A DNA stretch of 64,000 nt from Cryptosporangium arvum DSM 44712 (GTDB lineage Bacteria > Actinomycetota > Actinomycetes > Mycobacteriales > Cryptosporangiaceae): assembly GCF_000585375.1 (NCBI RefSeq), contig NZ_KK073874.1, forward strand, positions 6,416,894 through 6,480,893. The letters run 5' to 3'. Below the pieces are notes generated by a model that was not told where the DNA came from, searched no databases, and worked only from the letters and a program-made list of their open reading frames with translations. Below, one piece after another: positions 8,983 through 16,367 of this stretch; within the stretch, counting starts at the first letter, position 1; each line of letters begins with the position of its first letter. Position numbers and translations under genes: made by a program.

Positions 8983-9692
8983 CGGGCAGCCTCCTCGAGG
9001 ATGAGCGGAAGTAGCGGTCGCTGGTCGCGCTCGGCGCCCGGGTAGCGGGTGGCGAGCAGACCTCGGCAGAAGTGGGCGTTCCCCTCGACCGAGATCCGAA
9101 CCGACCGGGCCCGGCGCAGCCGCAGCTCGGCCTGGTCCCGGGTCGGACGGGTGCCGTCGTCGTTCAGCAGCACCGGCGAGCCGGCGTCGACCGGCCAGCC
9201 GATCGTCGTGCGGCGCTGGATCAGGGCGTCGGTGTACGGACCGGCCGGGAGGTCCGCGAGGGTCAGCGCCCAGACGTCCCGCTCGGGTTCGGCACGCAGC
9301 AGCGCGGTGATCGCCCGTTCCGTCGCCGCGGTGTGGGCCTTGTGCTGGAACGTCGCGCGCAGCTCGTCGAGCGAGTCCTCGGCTTCGTGCCGGAACGTGC
9401 CCTTGTAGCCGGCCGCGGCGGCCAGGCCGGCGTTGATCAGCTCCGAGTCGTGGTGGTCGTCGAGCTCCACGACCACCCGCTCGACGCCGGGAACCGCAGC
9501 CACCGCCTCGTACGCGTCCGACGCCATGAGATACGCGAAGTTCGGCGCGCAGAACGACGTCGGCAGGCGCAGGTGGATCTCGACGTGCCCGCCGGTGATC
9601 TCGACGGACCGGACGAACCCCAGGTCGGTGATCGGCTCGTCCAGCTCGGGGTCGACCACCGTGCCCAGCGCGTCCAGGATCGCCGGCCTCAT
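8979..9692 (-). CDS. MIP18 (DUF59)-domain protein of monooxygenase-operon type
   Basis: The N-terminal 90 or so residues form a MIP18/DUF59 iron-sulfur-assembly-like domain: VVDPELDEPITDLGFVRSVEI and LRLPTSFCAPNFAYLMASDA, with the conserved Cys. A longer C-terminal region ends in an RxxRARSVRISVEGNAHFCRGL segment of unknown role. The 237-residue protein overlaps both neighbours by 4 nt. Proteins of this architecture occur between an amidohydrolase and an alcohol dehydrogenase in actinobacterial propane/phenol monooxygenase operons and are thought to help metal-centre maturation; that function is inference. Confidence 0.82.
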   Translation of the reverse strand: MRPAILDALGTVVDPELDEPITDLGFVRSVEITGGHVEIHLRLPTSFCAPNFAYLMASDAYEAVAAVPGVERVVVELDDHHDSELINAGLAAAAGYKGTFRHEAEDSLDELRATFQHKAHTAATERAITALLRAEPERDVWALTLADLPAGPYTDALIQRRTTIGWPVDAGSPVLLNDDGTRPTRDQAELRLRRARSVRISVEGNAHFCRGLLATRYPGAERDQRPLLPLILEEAAR

Positions 9693-10720
9693 GAGGCGGC
9701 GGCCGGCTCCCGGGGGCCGGTCTGCGGCGCCTCGGCCGTCGGGAGCTGGAGTTCGGCCGGCACCTTCAGGTCGTAGAGGCGGGCGGCGTTGAGGCCGAGG
9801 ATCTTCTTCTTGGCCTCCAGGCTCAGCGGGGCGTACTCGTTCATGTCGGCCGGGATCTGGAAGTCGACGAACCGCTCGACCAGCCACTTCGGGGTCCAGA
9901 GCGCGTAGTCGCTGGAGAACAGGATGCGGTCCTCGCCGATCCAGTACAGCAACTCACCGATGATCTGCGCGAAGTAGCGCGGCCGCGTGTGGATGAACGG
10001 CATCGCGACCGCGAGCCCGGCGTACACGTTGGGCTCCTGCGTGGCGATCCAGCAGAAGTCCTCCAGGCGCGGCAGCCCGCAGTGCTCCACGACGAAGTTG
10101 AGGTCGGTGAAGTCGGTGGCCACGTGGTCGATGTCGGCCACGTCGAACGCGTCCCGGTCCAGCGGCCGGATCGTCGGCCCCTTGTGGACGTGGATGTTCT
10201 TGATGCCCAGCTCCTGGGCGGCCTCCAGGTACCGGTACGCCCAGGGGTCGGTCAGCTTGTAGCCACGCGACTCGCCCTGCCACTCGGCGGTGTAGAGCTT
10301 CACGCCCTTCAGGCCGAAGCGCGCGGCGTCCTCACGCAGTTGCTTGAGGCCCTGCTCGCCGAAGCGAGGATCGAAGCAGTGGTTGTACGTGAGCTTGTCC
10401 GGGTGCTGCTGCGTGAGGGCCCAGGCTTCCTCGGTCTGGCCGAACCCGTTGTTGTAGAACTCGCCGAGCAGCGCGGGCTGGAAGATCGCGTGGTCGGCGT
10501 ACCCGAGCTCGAAGATGTCGCGCATCAGCCGGTCGCCGCCCTGGTACAGGTACTCCTCGTACGACCAGAGCTCGGACTCGGGGCTGAGGTTGCGGTGGTA
10601 GTCGTAGAAGCAGTCGATGAACTGCTTGCCGTGGACGTTGCGCAGGTTCTCCGGGCGGGCGTCCCAGAGCGCGATGTGCGCGTCGACGACGTAGTAGTTC
10701 TCAGCATCTTTGCTGTACAT
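9689..10720 (-). CDS. amidohydrolase-family protein of monooxygenase-operon type
   Basis: This is a TIM-barrel amidohydrolase (PF04909-like) of 343 residues. The N-terminal metal motif is altered (DAHIALWD rather than D-x-H-x-H), while HVHKGP, VVEHCGLP and FSSDYALW later in the barrel supply other potential ligands. Closely similar proteins are encoded in prm/mim diiron monooxygenase operons, where one member was reported to aid production of active oxygenase. It is the first gene of the leftward operon. The 128-bp gap to the divergent AcoR-like regulator contains a 15-bp palindrome. Confidence 0.85.
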   Translation of the reverse strand: MYSKDAENYYVVDAHIALWDARPENLRNVHGKQFIDCFYDYHRNLSPESELWSYEEYLYQGGDRLMRDIFELGYADHAIFQPALLGEFYNNGFGQTEEAWALTQQHPDKLTYNHCFDPRFGEQGLKQLREDAARFGLKGVKLYTAEWQGESRGYKLTDPWAYRYLEAAQELGIKNIHVHKGPTIRPLDRDAFDVADIDHVATDFTDLNFVVEHCGLPRLEDFCWIATQEPNVYAGLAVAMPFIHTRPRYFAQIIGELLYWIGEDRILFSSDYALWTPKWLVERFVDFQIPADMNEYAPLSLEAKKKILGLNAARLYDLKVPAELQLPTAEAPQTGPREPAAAS

Positions 10721-10796
10721 GCTGGGCCTCCGAGGGGTGGTGGATGCCTTTAGGGGGACGCTAGGCAGAGCCTCCTACCCCTTCAAGACGAGCGCT

Positions 10797-10811
10797 GTCT
10801 CACTCTGAGAC
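10797..10811. promoter_or_regulatory. 15-bp perfect palindrome, candidate operator of the AcoR-like regulator
   Basis: GTCTCA-CTC-TGAGAC lies 37 bp upstream of the regulator gene and about 76 bp upstream of the amidohydrolase gene. The symmetry is read directly. Binding by the adjacent Fis-type HTH regulator is inference from position. Confidence 0.5.
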
Positions 10812-10848
10812 GTACGCTGGACGCCCAGCCTCTCCCGGGGGGTGACTC

Positions 10849-12261
10849 GTGGACGATGCTCTGGCCGGCCGTTCCGCGCCGGGCCGGTTACGTGCCTCCT
10901 GGCGCCGCAGCGAGCGGTACGGCGTCTCTCCCGACGTGGTCAGCCCCGTGTTCGCGGAGTCGGTCGACACCGATTCCCTGCTCTACGACTGCGCCGGTGA
11001 GGTGCTGAGCGGATTGCAGCGGACGATCGCCAACGAGCCGATCGGCCTGATCGTCGCCGACCGCACCGGGCTCGTGCTCGCGCGCCTCTGCAACGACCCG
11101 GCGATCCGCCGTTCGCTCGACCGGGTCTACCTGGCTCCGGGCTTCTCCTACGCCGAGCGCGACGCCGGCACGAACGGGCTCGGCCTCTCGCTCGCCGACC
11201 GTGCCCCCACGCTCGTCCGTGCCGACGAGCACTACACCACCGAGCTGCGCAAATACACGTGCGCCGCGGTGCCGGTCGTCGATCCGGTCTCCGGCGACCT
11301 GGCCGGCAGCATCAACCTGACGACGTGGTCGGAGTCGTCGTCGGAACTGCTGCTGGCGCTCGCCCAGGCAGCGGCCGGCGCGACGAGCGCGCTGATGCTG
11401 GTGCGCGCGACGGGGCGAGCGGTGCGCCCGTCGCCGCGCGGCGAGATCTTCCACGTGGCCGCCGGGCCGGACGACCCGTGTGTCTCCCCCGGCTGGCGGC
11501 TGGCCGTCGACGACACGCTCGCGGCGGTGGCGGCCGGCCGTGTCGTCACGGTGATCGGCGAACCCGGAGTGGGCAAGTCGGTGGTCGCCGCGCTCGCGCA
11601 CCGGCGGCTGGCGCCCCGCTCACGCATCCTGCACGCGCGGGCGCCCGAGGCCGGCGACGTGTCCGCGTGGCTCGAGCTCTGGACGCCGGAGCTCGGCAAA
11701 CCCGACACCTGTCTGATCGTCTCGGGGGTGCACACGTTGCCCGCGTGGGCGGCCGGTGACCTGGCGCGGCTGCTGGCCGCGGCGGCGCGGTTCGTGCTCA
11801 CCGCGCCGGAGTACACCGCGCTGCCCGACGAGCTGGCGCCGCTCGTCGACGCGCTGGTCGAGGTGCCGCCGTTACGCCGGCGCGCGGACGACGTCATGCC
11901 GCTGGCCCGGCACTTCGGTCTCGCGGCCCGGCACCGCCCGATCGAGTTCACCCCGCGGGCCGCGGCCGCGCTCACCGCGTACTCCTGGCCGGGCAACGCC
12001 GCCCAGCTCAAACGGGTGGTGCGTGACGCGGTGACCCGCACGAACGTCGTCGACCTGCACCACCTGGCGCCGGAGGTGCTCGACGCCGGCGCCCGGCCGC
12101 TGACCCGGCTGGAGAAGCTGGAGCGCGACGAGATCGTCCGCTGCCTGACCCAGCCCGACCAGACGATGACGCACGCCGCCGAGGAGCTGGGCATCGGCCG
12201 CGCGACGCTGTACCGCAAGATCGCGCACTACCGCATCACCGTGTCGCCGCGGAAGGCGTAG
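10849..12261 (+). CDS. AcoR/MimR-like GAF-AAA-Fis transcriptional activator
   Basis: This is a 470-residue regulator of the AcoR type. A GAF-like sensory region spans roughly residues 45-185 (including ERDAGTNGLGLSLAD). A reduced AAA region has Walker A GEPGVGKS near residue 240 and a PPLRRRADDVMPLARHF arginine-finger segment. A C-terminal Fis-type helix-turn-helix follows (MTHAAEELGIGRATLYRKIAHYRI). No GAFTGA sigma-54 contact loop is visible, so it probably activates sigma-70-type promoters. Start GTG at 10849. Its divergent position suggests control of the amidohydrolase operon. The 3' end overlaps the MFS gene by 34 nt. Confidence 0.85.
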   Translation: MDDALAGRSAPGRLRASWRRSERYGVSPDVVSPVFAESVDTDSLLYDCAGEVLSGLQRTIANEPIGLIVADRTGLVLARLCNDPAIRRSLDRVYLAPGFSYAERDAGTNGLGLSLADRAPTLVRADEHYTTELRKYTCAAVPVVDPVSGDLAGSINLTTWSESSSELLLALAQAAAGATSALMLVRATGRAVRPSPRGEIFHVAAGPDDPCVSPGWRLAVDDTLAAVAAGRVVTVIGEPGVGKSVVAALAHRRLAPRSRILHARAPEAGDVSAWLELWTPELGKPDTCLIVSGVHTLPAWAAGDLARLLAAAARFVLTAPEYTALPDELAPLVDALVEVPPLRRRADDVMPLARHFGLAARHRPIEFTPRAAAALTAYSWPGNAAQLKRVVRDAVTRTNVVDLHHLAPEVLDAGARPLTRLEKLERDEIVRCLTQPDQTMTHAAEELGIGRATLYRKIAHYRITVSPRKA

Positions 12262-13460
12262 AAGCCGGCCGCGATCGTGCCGAGGCAGAGCGCGGCGGCG
12301 CTCAGGCCGAGCGCCCAGTGGATGCCGACCACCGCGCCGAACAGCCCGACCGTCACCCCGCTGCCGAACCGCAGCCCCATCGACGCGGTGCCGTAGACGC
12401 CGAGCACCCGGCCGCGGTCGGGCGCCGGGGCCAGCAGCTGGACGACGGTCTGCCCGATCGACATCGCGGCGAGGTTCGCGACCCCGCCGAGCACCAGCAT
12501 GCCGAGGGCCAGCGGGTAGTTCGTGGTGAGCGCGAAGACGAGCGTCGTGACGCCGTAGACGAGCGTGCTGATCACGGCCGCCTTCACGTTCGGCCGCACC
12601 CAGCCGGTGGCCTCCAGCACGATGCCGCCGACCACCCCGCCCACGCCGTTGGCGAACAGCAGCACGCCGTACGCGGTGCCCTCGCTGCCGGCCCCGAGGT
12701 CGTTGGCGAAGATCGGCATCGTGGACTGCAGCGAGGCGCCGATGAACAGCGAGCCGATGCCTCCCAGCACGATCATGCTGATCAGCGTCGGGTTGTTCGC
12801 GATGTCCTTGACGACGCGCACGGAGTCCGTGATCCCGACCCGCTTGACGGTGAAGCCGTCCCGGGTGTGACCGGTGAACCTCGTCCGGAACAGGAACAGC
12901 GTCAGCGGCAGGTAGAACAGCACGTTGACGAAGATGCCCGCGGTGGGGCCGATGGTCAGCAGCAGCGCCGAGCCGACGACCGGGCCGAACAGGATGCCGA
13001 GGCTGCGGAACGTCGCGTTGAGGCGGACGGCGCTCGGCAGCTCGTCGTCGCCGACGAAGTCGTGCAGCATGAGCTGTTCACCGGGGCCCCAGAGCGCACC
13101 GGCCAGGCCGTGCAGCACCAGCAGCAGGCAGGCGTTCCACACCTGGAGCGTGTCGGTGAGGAACAGGACGCCCCACCCGACCGAGACGAGCATGAACAAC
13201 GCCTGTGCGGCCTGGATGACCCGGCGGCAGTCGAACCGGTCGGCGAGGCCGCCGAAGTACACCGAGAACAGCAGGAACGGCAACCAGTGGCTGATCACCT
13301 CGAACCCGGCGAGCGCCGGCGAGTGGAACTTCTCCCAGAGCACCCAGTAGGTGAGGACGTGCTCGATGTTGTCGGCCATCATCGCCAGCGCCGCACCGAT
13401 GAGGTACGGCCGGCAGTCGCGGTTCCTCAGCGCGGCGAACCGGGCCGGAGCTACTGTCAC
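12228..13460 (-). CDS. MFS transporter
   Basis: This is a major facilitator superfamily permease of about 410 residues with twelve hydrophobic segments. The loop-2 motif appears as GGLADRFDCRRVIQAAQ. The N-terminal half resembles drug-efflux or MFS_3-type members (LNATFRSLGILFGPVVGSALL). The start is put at GTG 13460; an upstream start at 13517 would run into the divergent gene and has no support. A -10 TAGCCT lies 8 nt before the GTG. Substrate not evident. Confidence 0.82.
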   Translation of the reverse strand: MTVAPARFAALRNRDCRPYLIGAALAMMADNIEHVLTYWVLWEKFHSPALAGFEVISHWLPFLLFSVYFGGLADRFDCRRVIQAAQALFMLVSVGWGVLFLTDTLQVWNACLLLVLHGLAGALWGPGEQLMLHDFVGDDELPSAVRLNATFRSLGILFGPVVGSALLLTIGPTAGIFVNVLFYLPLTLFLFRTRFTGHTRDGFTVKRVGITDSVRVVKDIANNPTLISMIVLGGIGSLFIGASLQSTMPIFANDLGAGSEGTAYGVLLFANGVGGVVGGIVLEATGWVRPNVKAAVISTLVYGVTTLVFALTTNYPLALGMLVLGGVANLAAMSIGQTVVQLLAPAPDRGRVLGVYGTASMGLRFGSGVTVGLFGAVVGIHWALGLSAAALCLGTIAAGFYAFRGDTVMR

Positions 13461-13468
13461 GAGGCTCC

Positions 13469-13478
13469 AGGCTAGGCT
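13469..13478. promoter_or_regulatory. Overlapping divergent -10 elements, leaderless type
   Basis: The ten bases aggctaggct hold a minus-strand -10 (TAGCCT, 13474 to 13469) 8 nt from the MFS GTG and a plus-strand -10 (TAGGCT, 13473-13478) 7 nt from the YrdC-family ATG. The two hexamers share two base pairs, so RNA polymerase could occupy only one direction at a time. Promoter activity is inference. Confidence 0.45.
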
Positions 13479-13485
13479 CCCGGGA

Positions 13486-14106
13486 ATGGCACGGTTCATC
13501 GACGTCCACCCGATCAATCCGCAGCCGCGTGCGATCAGTCAGATCGTGGCGCTGATCCGCGGCGGTGGGCTGATCGCGTACCCGACGGACTCCTGCTACG
13601 CGCTCGGCTGCCAGGTCGGCAACCGGGAGGGCCTGGACCGCATCAAGGCGATCCGCAAGCTCGACGACCGGCACCACTTCACGCTCGTCTGCAGCGACTT
13701 CGCGCAGCTCGGACAGTTCGTGCAGATCAGCAACGCGGTGTTCCGGTCGGTGAAGGCGTCGACGCCGGGGCCGTACACGTTCATCCTCCCGGCCACCCGG
13801 GAAGTGCCGAAGCGACTGCTGCACGCCAAGAAGAAGACGGTCGGCGTGCGCATCCCCGAGCACACGGTCACCCAGGCGATCCTCGCCGAGCTGGGCGAAC
13901 CGCTGCTCTCGACGACGCTGACGCTGCCCGGCGACGAGGAGCCGCTGACCCTGGCCTGGGAGATCCAGGACCGGCTCGACCACCAGATCGACGCGGTCGT
14001 GGACGCCGGGGAGTGCGGCATGGAGCCCACGACGGTCGTCGACCTCTCCGGCGACGAGCCGGAGATCCTCCGTCACGGCGCCGGGGACACGTCCCGCTTC
14101 GAGTGA
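13486..14106 (+). CDS. YrdC/Sua5/YciO-family protein
   Basis: This is a 206-residue member of the YrdC/Sua5 superfamily, closest in feel to YciO. The N-terminal GGGLIAYPTDSCYALGC, RIKAIRKLDDRHHFTLVCSD, PGPYTFILPAT and KTVGVRIPEH segments are the family motifs. Sua5/YrdC proteins make threonylcarbamoyl-AMP for tRNA t6A; YciO members have an uncertain role, and this one may not be the t6A enzyme. The 3' end overlaps the convergent MarR gene by 34 nt. Confidence 0.88.
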   Translation: MARFIDVHPINPQPRAISQIVALIRGGGLIAYPTDSCYALGCQVGNREGLDRIKAIRKLDDRHHFTLVCSDFAQLGQFVQISNAVFRSVKASTPGPYTFILPATREVPKRLLHAKKKTVGVRIPEHTVTQAILAELGEPLLSTTLTLPGDEEPLTLAWEIQDRLDHQIDAVVDAGECGMEPTTVVDLSGDEPEILRHGAGDTSRFE

Positions 14107-14531
14107 TGGGCGTGTAGGCGGCGCAGAAGCGTGACCAGCTGATCGCGCTCGCGCGCGGTCAGGGGGGCCAGGATCTCTTCCTGGGCCGCGGTGACGCACG
14201 CCTCCAGCGTCGTCAGGCGCTCCGTGCCCGCGCCGGTGATCGAGACGACGTTGCGGCGCTTGTCGGACGGGTCGGGGCGGCGGCGCACGTAGCCGTCGGC
14301 TTCGAGCTCGTTCAGCGCCGCCACGACGTCGCTCAGGTGGATGCCGCTGCGACGCCCGAGCTCGGCCTGGCTCGACGGGCCGGCCTCGGCGAGCGTCCCG
14401 AGCAGGCGGTAGTGGTAGCCGCGCGCGCCCGCGGCCGCGAAGCCGTCGGCCACCACCCGCCCGGCGTGCTGCGCGGTCTGTGACAGCAACCAGCTCGGGA
14501 GCGACGGCAACCGGGAGAACGCGGGTTCCAT
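14073..14531 (-). CDS. MarR-family transcriptional regulator
   Basis: This is a 152-residue winged-helix regulator. The recognition region is SSQAELGRRSGIHLSDVVAALNELEADGYVRRRPDPSDKRRNVVSIT, with the D-x-R wing typical of MarR. It is divergent from an epoxide hydrolase gene across 72 bp that hold two identical operators. A -10-like TAACGT (14538-14543, minus strand) lies inside the first operator and 6 nt from the ATG, which suggests autorepression and a leaderless mRNA. The ligand may be the hydrolase substrate or a related reactive compound; that is inference. Confidence 0.9.
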   Translation of the reverse strand: MEPAFSRLPSLPSWLLSQTAQHAGRVVADGFAAAGARGYHYRLLGTLAEAGPSSQAELGRRSGIHLSDVVAALNELEADGYVRRRPDPSDKRRNVVSITGAGTERLTTLEACVTAAQEEILAPLTARERDQLVTLLRRLHAHHSKRDVSPAP

Positions 14532-14538
14532 GCCCGAA

Positions 14539-14555
14539 CGTTAGTTGACCTAACG
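14539..14555. promoter_or_regulatory. MarR operator 1 (palindrome CGTTAG-N5-CTAACG)
   Basis: This is a 17-bp inverted repeat with 6-bp arms and a 5-bp spacer, 8 nt upstream of the marR-type ATG. It is flanked by AA on the left and AT on the right, exactly like operator 2. Confidence 0.7.
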
Positions 14556-14586
14556 ATCTCGGCCCAACTATCGTTAGGCCTCCAAA

Positions 14587-14603
14587 CGTTAGGAGCACTA
14601 ACG
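14587..14603. promoter_or_regulatory. MarR operator 2 (palindrome CGTTAG-N5-CTAACG)
   Basis: This is the same 17-bp arrangement as operator 1, centred 48 bp away, and ends one base before the epoxide hydrolase ATG. An extra half-site CGTTAG lies at 14572-14577. Repressor bound here would cover the translation start region. Confidence 0.7.
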
Positions 14604-15656
14604 ATGATCACCCCCTTCCGCATCGCGATCCCCGGCTCCGAGCTCGACGACCTGGCCGCCCGGCTCGACGCCACCCGCTGGCCGTCGGCGTTACCGGACG
14701 GCTACGGCTATCCCCTCACCGACCTCCAGGCGCTCGCGTCCTACTGGCGCCGCGAGTACGACTGGCGGGCCGCCGAGGCCGAACTGAACGGGTATCCGCA
14801 GTTCACGACCGAGTTCGACGGCACGACCGTCCATTTCCTGCACGTCCGCTCGGCCCGGTCGGACGCGCTCCCGCTGCTGCTCACCCACGGCTGGCCGGGC
14901 TCGATAGTCGAGTTCCTCGACGTCGTCCCGCGGCTCGCCGACTTCCACCTGGTCATTCCCTCGATCCCCGGCTTCGGGTTCTCCACCTCGACCGGCGGCT
15001 GGGACGTTCCCCGGGTCGCCGACGCCTGGCTCAAGCTGATGAACCGCCTCGGGTACGACCGCTTCGGCGCCCACGGCGGCGACTGGGGCTCGGCGATCTC
15101 GCGCGTGCTGGGCGCGGCGGCGCCCGACCGCGTGGTCGGCGTCCACCTGAGCTACCTGCCGACCCCGCCGGCTCCCGGCGACTTCGACGCGGCGGACCAG
15201 GAGCGGCTGGCGCAGATCCGGCGGTACCTCGAGCAGCCGCCCGGGGTGCGGGTGCTCAACTCGCAGACGCCGCAGACCGCGGCCTACGCCCTCACCGACT
15301 CCCCCGTCGGGCAGCTCGCGTGGATCGCCGAACGGTTCGCCGAGTGGGGCGACCCGAACACGCCGGTCGGCGCGGATCGGCTGCTCACCGACGTCATGCT
15401 GTACTGGCTCACCCGCACCGCGAACTCGTCGGCGCGGCTGCACCGGGAGACGACCGCCGGGCCGCTCCCCTGCCCGGTGCCGCTGGGCGTGGCGGTGTTC
15501 GCGCACGACATCACCCGGCCGGTCCGATCACTCGCGGAAAGGGTCTACGACATCCGGCACTGGTCCGAGTTCGACCGCGGCGGCCACTTCGCGGGCCTGG
15601 AGGCGCCGGACCTGCTGACCGCCGACCTCCGCGAGTTCTTCTCCGCGGTGGCGTGA
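14604..15656 (+). CDS. epoxide hydrolase (EHN-type alpha/beta hydrolase)
   Basis: This is a microsomal-type epoxide hydrolase of 350 residues. It has an N-terminal EHN domain (residues 1-100), oxyanion motif HGWPGS at 95-100, and nucleophile Asp160 in GAHGGDWGS. The catalytic His is probably in the C-terminal FDRGGHFAGLEAPD. These enzymes open epoxides to diols through a covalent ester. The ATG is preceded by GGAGC and directly abuts a MarR operator, so expression is probably induced by a reactive compound sensed by the adjacent regulator. Confidence 0.93.
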   Translation: MITPFRIAIPGSELDDLAARLDATRWPSALPDGYGYPLTDLQALASYWRREYDWRAAEAELNGYPQFTTEFDGTTVHFLHVRSARSDALPLLLTHGWPGSIVEFLDVVPRLADFHLVIPSIPGFGFSTSTGGWDVPRVADAWLKLMNRLGYDRFGAHGGDWGSAISRVLGAAAPDRVVGVHLSYLPTPPAPGDFDAADQERLAQIRRYLEQPPGVRVLNSQTPQTAAYALTDSPVGQLAWIAERFAEWGDPNTPVGADRLLTDVMLYWLTRTANSSARLHRETTAGPLPCPVPLGVAVFAHDITRPVRSLAERVYDIRHWSEFDRGGHFAGLEAPDLLTADLREFFSAVA

Positions 15657-15681
15657 ACCGCCGTCCGGCCGACGTCGCCCG

Positions 15682-16299
15682 CTAGCCCGACCAGGGCTGG
15701 TTGACGAAGACAGCGGCGCCACGGGGCGGCGTCACGTCCGCACCGTTCGCGAGCTGCCGGCACAACGCCCACAACGGCTCGGCGTTCGGGCCGTTGCCAC
15801 CGCCGCTCGCGGCCGCGCTCTCCGGGCTCCAGCGCACCTGCCAGCTCGTGGCCTGCAGCACCACGTACGGTCCGTCCACCACCTCGGTCACGACGTCGTC
15901 GAGGTTCTCGAGCAACGACTCCGACCCGGAGTCACAGGCGTCGCACCCGCAGTCCGGCAGCATCTCGAGCACGACGTCGGGCCGGCCGAGACAGAGGTAC
16001 AGCACCGGCGGCGGGCCGTCCCGCTCCAGCAGGAGCAGCGGCTGGGTGCCGGGCCGGTCCGACGCGACCCGGGTACCGCGGTCGAACCCGCGGAGCTCCG
16101 TCGGCTCCGCCCGGACGCCCGGCACCTCGGCGAGCCGCTCGGCCCACAACCGGGCCCGGGTGAACACGATCCGGTACCGCTCCGGGGCGGTGACGCGCTG
16201 GTACTCCTCCGGGAGCGGCTCGTCCCGGTCCGGAGCCGGCCACGCCCGCTCGCCGAGTGCGTCGTACCGCTCGGCGACGTCCCTCCGCAGTCCGTCCAC
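15682..16299 (-). CDS. DUF6226-like protein
   Basis: This is a 205-residue cytosolic protein of unknown function, resembling the actinobacterial DUF6226 group: VAERYDALGERAWPAPDRDEPLPEEYQRVT at the N-terminus, RYRIVFTRARLWAERL, then a Cys-rich PDCGCDACDSGSESLLENLDDVV segment and VLQATSWQVRWS near the end. The CxCxxC cluster could bind a metal. The start is GTG at 16299 with GAGG upstream. It is convergent with the epoxide hydrolase gene, separated by 25 bp. Confidence 0.72.
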   Translation of the reverse strand: MDGLRRDVAERYDALGERAWPAPDRDEPLPEEYQRVTAPERYRIVFTRARLWAERLAEVPGVRAEPTELRGFDRGTRVASDRPGTQPLLLLERDGPPPVLYLCLGRPDVVLEMLPDCGCDACDSGSESLLENLDDVVTEVVDGPYVVLQATSWQVRWSPESAAASGGGNGPNAEPLWALCRQLANGADVTPPRGAAVFVNQPWSG

Positions 16300-16367
16300 C
16301 CGATCAGCCTCGCACGCGCGACGGGCCGGACGCGCAACCGCGGGTCGTCGGCCCCCGCGAGCGGGGA

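Noticed and set aside
10721-10848. Sigma-54 (-24/-12) promoter for the amidohydrolase operon
   Set aside because: No GG-N10-GC element was found, and the regulator lacks a visible GAFTGA loop.
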